From positions 1-64,000 of the forward strand of contig WGUO01000016.1 in the NCBI GenBank assembly GCA_014867205.1: a stretch of 64,000 bases of DNA, in the 5' to 3' direction. Below are positions 61,606 through 64,000 of this stretch, one piece after another. The stretch's first letter is position 1. The number at the start of each line of letters is the position of its first letter. The translations under genes and the position numbers were made by a program. A model generated the notes under the pieces. The model ran no database searches and was not told where the DNA came from. It worked only from the letters and a program-made list of their open reading frames with translations. This stretch comes from Muribaculaceae bacterium (GTDB taxonomy: Bacteria > Bacteroidota > Bacteroidia > Bacteroidales > Muribaculaceae).

Positions 61606-62499
61606 TTACCTGTCGGGCAAATCGATTCTGTTTCCCATATCGAGGAGAGTCTGGAGGGTGATGTATTCAATACGTCCGGCAGCCGGCGTAAATGTCAGTT
61701 CTCCAATGAACATCTTCCCGTCGACCTCGTAAAAATCGACGCGTACGAATGGAAATTCCTTAGCAATCAGTTCGGCTGTCTTTAACATTTCGTCAAGATG
61801 AAGCGGAGGGGCGAAACTTCGGACCGGTCGGAAGGGTAGGTTGATGCCATTGATATTTCTCTGCCAGACTGGGAGACTGTAAAGGTCCAATTTACAATGG
61901 AACGTGTCGGCATCGCGTCCAGAACACAATAGGCAGGTATCAGGTTTTCCATTAAAGCACATGAATTTATAATCAATAGGAAGTTCTCCCTCCGCCACCG
62001 GCAGCAATTGCTCCGCGATAATTCTTGGCCTTATTCTGGAATAATGTGGCTCGGCACCTGCTATGCCGAACCGTTTCATGCCCCATGCCGCTATCTGACG
62101 CCTGAGCTTCACTAAATCGGTCCTGCTCTTGTCATGGACCAGAATGGTCTGGCCGTAGCCGTTGGTCATCTTTATCGCGAAACTGTCAGGGAGGGCTGTG
62201 AAGTCTATCTCATCGACAGAATCATATACGCCATATAGCGGGAGCAGATACCTGCCGAGTCCTTTCTCCTGAAGATATGACCTGACCTCATATTTGTCGG
62301 CCAGACGTGACCATAGCGACGTGTCTGTATGGAACTCAAGCCACATGATTTTTTCGTTAAGGTCCTTGGGGTTGTGGAGGTCGGGCCAGCGGCCGAGCTG
62401 GATTCGGTGCAGCAGGATTGCCGTCGTCTTGGGGGACAGCAGACGCAGTGACGCTAAAAAGCGGACGGAACGACGTGCAATGCTTTTTACAGGGTTCAT
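61606..62499 (-). CDS. ATP-grasp family protein (TupA-like)
   Basis: 297 residues. The N-terminal part LLHRIQLGRWPDLHNPKDLNEKI-like (LGRWPDLHNPKDLNEKI) and the middle SFAIKMTNGYGQTILVHDK and PIDYKFMCFNGKP, followed by VRVDFYEVDGKMFIGELTFTPAAG, are the ATP-grasp nucleotide and metal segments of the TupA-like group. These enzymes occur in surface polysaccharide loci and are thought to ligate an amino acid or similar group to a sugar, as in teichuronopeptide synthesis. Substrate unknown. Single gene with its own promoter. Confidence 0.88.
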   Translation of the reverse strand: MNPVKSIARRSVRFLASLRLLSPKTTAILLHRIQLGRWPDLHNPKDLNEKIMWLEFHTDTSLWSRLADKYEVRSYLQEKGLGRYLLPLYGVYDSVDEIDFTALPDSFAIKMTNGYGQTILVHDKSRTDLVKLRRQIAAWGMKRFGIAGAEPHYSRIRPRIIAEQLLPVAEGELPIDYKFMCFNGKPDTCLLCSGRDADTFHCKLDLYSLPVWQRNINGINLPFRPVRSFAPPLHLDEMLKTAELIAKEFPFVRVDFYEVDGKMFIGELTFTPAAGRIEYITLQTLLDMGNRIDLPDR

Positions 62500-62560
62500 G
62501 CCGGAGTCTGATTAAGAGTCGATATTGCAGATAAATTGCAGGACGTGTTGATTCATGACA

Positions 62561-62591
62561 CAAAAGTAACCTAAATAACTCAGAATTGCAA
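62561..62591 (-). promoter_or_regulatory. Promoter of the ATP-grasp gene
   Basis: On the minus strand: TTG (62591-62589), 20 bp, TACTTTTG (62568-62561), a perfect -7 box. Leader about 57 bases. Confidence 0.75.
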
Positions 62592-62698
62592 CTCTTGGGC
62601 CTGCAGCCTCGGAACGACGGGACGATTTGTCGGAATTCGTGCAAGAATAACAGTGATTAAAATCGGCGAGAGGTTATGGCGGGTAGAGAAAAATTTAC

Positions 62699-62706
62699 TA
62701 ATTTTG
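62699..62706 (+). promoter_or_regulatory. -7 box upstream of the amidophosphoribosyltransferase-like gene
   Basis: TAATTTTG at 62699-62706 with only a weak TTATG at the -33 position. The leader would be about 77 bases and AT-rich. Confidence 0.55.
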
Positions 62707-62787
62707 CATTTTCGTTCGAAAAAGGTTTCGATAACAACATCAAGTCAGGTTTCGACTATAATAACAAAAATAAAAAAAGCATTTCTT

Positions 62788-64000
62788 ATGGGTGGCTTTT
62801 TCGGTGTGGTCGCCAAGCGGCAGGTTGTGAATGACCTGTTCTATGGCACGGACTACAACTCACACCTTGGCACAAAGCGTGCCGGCATGGTGACATTCGA
62901 CAGGGAACTTGGATTCAACCGCTCTATCCACAGCCTGGAACGTAATTATTTCCGTTCGAAATTCGAGGATGAACTCGACGGATTCCACGGCTGTATGGGA
63001 CTTGGAGTAATCAGCGACACGGATCCGCAGCCTATCATCGTGAACTCGCATTTGGGGCGTTATGCGGTCGTGACGGTGGCCAAGGTCAACAACGACCGTG
63101 AGATCGCCGACGAGCTTCTGCAGGAGCGCATGCACTTCAGCGAGCTCTCTGCCAACAAGATCAACCAGACCGAGCTTGTCGCGCTTCTCATCAACATGGG
63201 CCGTGACTTCAAGGAGGGCATAAATCTTGTCTACAGCAAGGTCAAGGGCTCATGCTCGATGCTTATACTGACAGAGGACGGCATCATCGCCGCACGTGAC
63301 TATCTGGGCCGCACGCCGATCGTGATTGGGCGTGGAGAGGATGGATATGCCGTCAGCAGCGAGACATCGGCGTTTCCCAACCTCGGCTACGAGCGTCTGC
63401 GCGACGTGGGGCCAGGAGAGATAGTCAGGATAACGGCCGACGGCGTCGAGGTGCTCCAGGAGCCGGCTCGCCGCGAGCAGATCTGTTCGTTCCTGTGGGT
63501 CTATTACGGATTCCCCGCCTCCGACTATGACGGCATCAACGCCGAGGCGATGCGCGAGGAATGTGGCCGTGTCATGGGCCGAGGTGATGACACCAAGGCC
63601 GACTGTGTATGCGGCATCCCGGACTCAGGCGTCGGTTTCGCGCTCGGATACGCCGAGGGCAACGGCATACCCTACCAGCGTGCGGTGCTCAAGTACACGC
63701 CGACATGGCCCCGCAGCTTCACACCCAGCAGCCAGGACCGCCGAAATCTCGTCGCCAAGATGAAGCTCATACCCAACAGGGCCATCCTCAAGGACAAGAG
63801 CGTGGTGTTCTGTGACGACTCCATAGTGCGCGGCACACAGCTTCGCGATAACGTCAGCACATTCTTCGAGGGTGGCGCCAAGGCGGTTCACGCCCGCATA
63901 TCGTGTCCCCCGCTCGTGTACGGCTGCCCGTTCATCGGGTTCACGTCATCAAAGAGTGACCTTGAGCTCATATCCCGACGCATAATACGCGACTTCGAGG
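62788..64000 (+). CDS. Amidophosphoribosyltransferase paralogue lacking the catalytic Cys (partial)
   Basis: The frame starts at ATG 62788 and runs off the window end after 404 codons. It has the two PurF domains: an N-terminal glutamine amidotransferase fold (GTKRAGMV, NSHLGRYAVVTVAKV, GSCSMLILTEDGIIAARD) and a phosphoribosyltransferase domain with the PRPP loop VVFCDDSIVRGTQLRDN. Authentic PurF begins Met-Cys-Gly-Ile/Val after processing; here the N-terminus is MGGFFGVVAK, so the nucleophile Cys is replaced by Gly. I recall similar MGGFFG proteins in other Bacteroidales annotated as PurF. It may use free ammonia, or have a regulatory or different role. Confidence 0.88.
   Translation, partial: MGGFFGVVAKRQVVNDLFYGTDYNSHLGTKRAGMVTFDRELGFNRSIHSLERNYFRSKFEDELDGFHGCMGLGVISDTDPQPIIVNSHLGRYAVVTVAKVNNDREIADELLQERMHFSELSANKINQTELVALLINMGRDFKEGINLVYSKVKGSCSMLILTEDGIIAARDYLGRTPIVIGRGEDGYAVSSETSAFPNLGYERLRDVGPGEIVRITADGVEVLQEPARREQICSFLWVYYGFPASDYDGINAEAMREECGRVMGRGDDTKADCVCGIPDSGVGFALGYAEGNGIPYQRAVLKYTPTWPRSFTPSSQDRRNLVAKMKLIPNRAILKDKSVVFCDDSIVRGTQLRDNVSTFFEGGAKAVHARISCPPLVYGCPFIGFTSSKSDLELISRRIIRDFE

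Overview
The window is a piece of a Bacteroidota chromosome. It is most likely from the order Bacteroidales and plausibly a Muribaculaceae-type gut commensal. The support is the Bacteroides-type promoter (TTTG, about 20 bp, TAnnTTTG) recurring in front of genes, general lack of Shine-Dalgarno sequences, the Bacteroidota order of the division cluster, type IX-like C-terminal sorting domains, a C10 peptidase, a Wzi capsule protein and a membrane TPR/AraC regulator. The genus is an inference; no rRNA is present.

Layout. (1) 0.2-21.5 kb: after one small unknown gene, a long leftward block. It is the complete division and cell-wall cluster, in transcription order rsmH, ftsL, ftsI, murE, mraY, murD, ftsW, murG, murC, ftsQ, ftsA, ftsZ, followed by an RNA methyltransferase with a repetitive charged tail, a membrane protein, pdxB, RNase H and queG. 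mraZ is missing from the head. (2) 21.8-28.9 kb: a lipoprotein, a Crp/Fnr regulator, a 530-bp non-coding stretch with inverted repeats and a candidate structured RNA leader, then ybeY, mnmG, a perfect parS-like palindrome, apt and an N-terminally extended uvrC. (3) 29-33.7 kb: an operon of three exported proteins. The first is a 3 x 244-residue repeat protein broken by one missing base; the operon ends in a 40-bp perfect palindrome. (4) 33.8-36.9 kb: an unknown membrane protein, polyprenyl synthetase, rnhB and yaaA. (5) 37.0-38.7 kb: a small island of an antitoxin-like ribbon-helix-helix protein and a Fic AMP-transferase, framed by two copies of the same palindromic repeat. (6) 39-47.5 kb: a TPR/AraC sensor-regulator, a C10 (streptopain-type) cysteine peptidase and a large fibronectin/adhesin-type surface protein. 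(7) 47.5-64 kb: a lipoprotein, an AAA/PD-(D/E)XK protein, a flippase and ruvB, a MINPP-like histidine phosphatase, a Wzi capsule protein, rpsT between two identical tRNA-Glu genes, two glycosyltransferases, a C1 peptidase, an ATP-grasp enzyme, and the start of an amidophosphoribosyltransferase paralogue whose catalytic Cys is Gly.

The division cluster is packed tightly enough to be one transcription unit supplying peptidoglycan precursors (murC-murG, mraY), septal synthases (ftsW, ftsI) and the ring (ftsZ, ftsA). The surface-related genes (flippase, Wzi, glycosyltransferases, ATP-grasp) lie in separate small units. The least explained parts are the exported repeat operon, the palindrome-framed Fic island, the non-coding block before ybeY, and two promoters that leave almost no 5' leader (ruvB and the polyprenyl synthetase). 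All gene calls rest on reading the translations and motifs; no database search was run.
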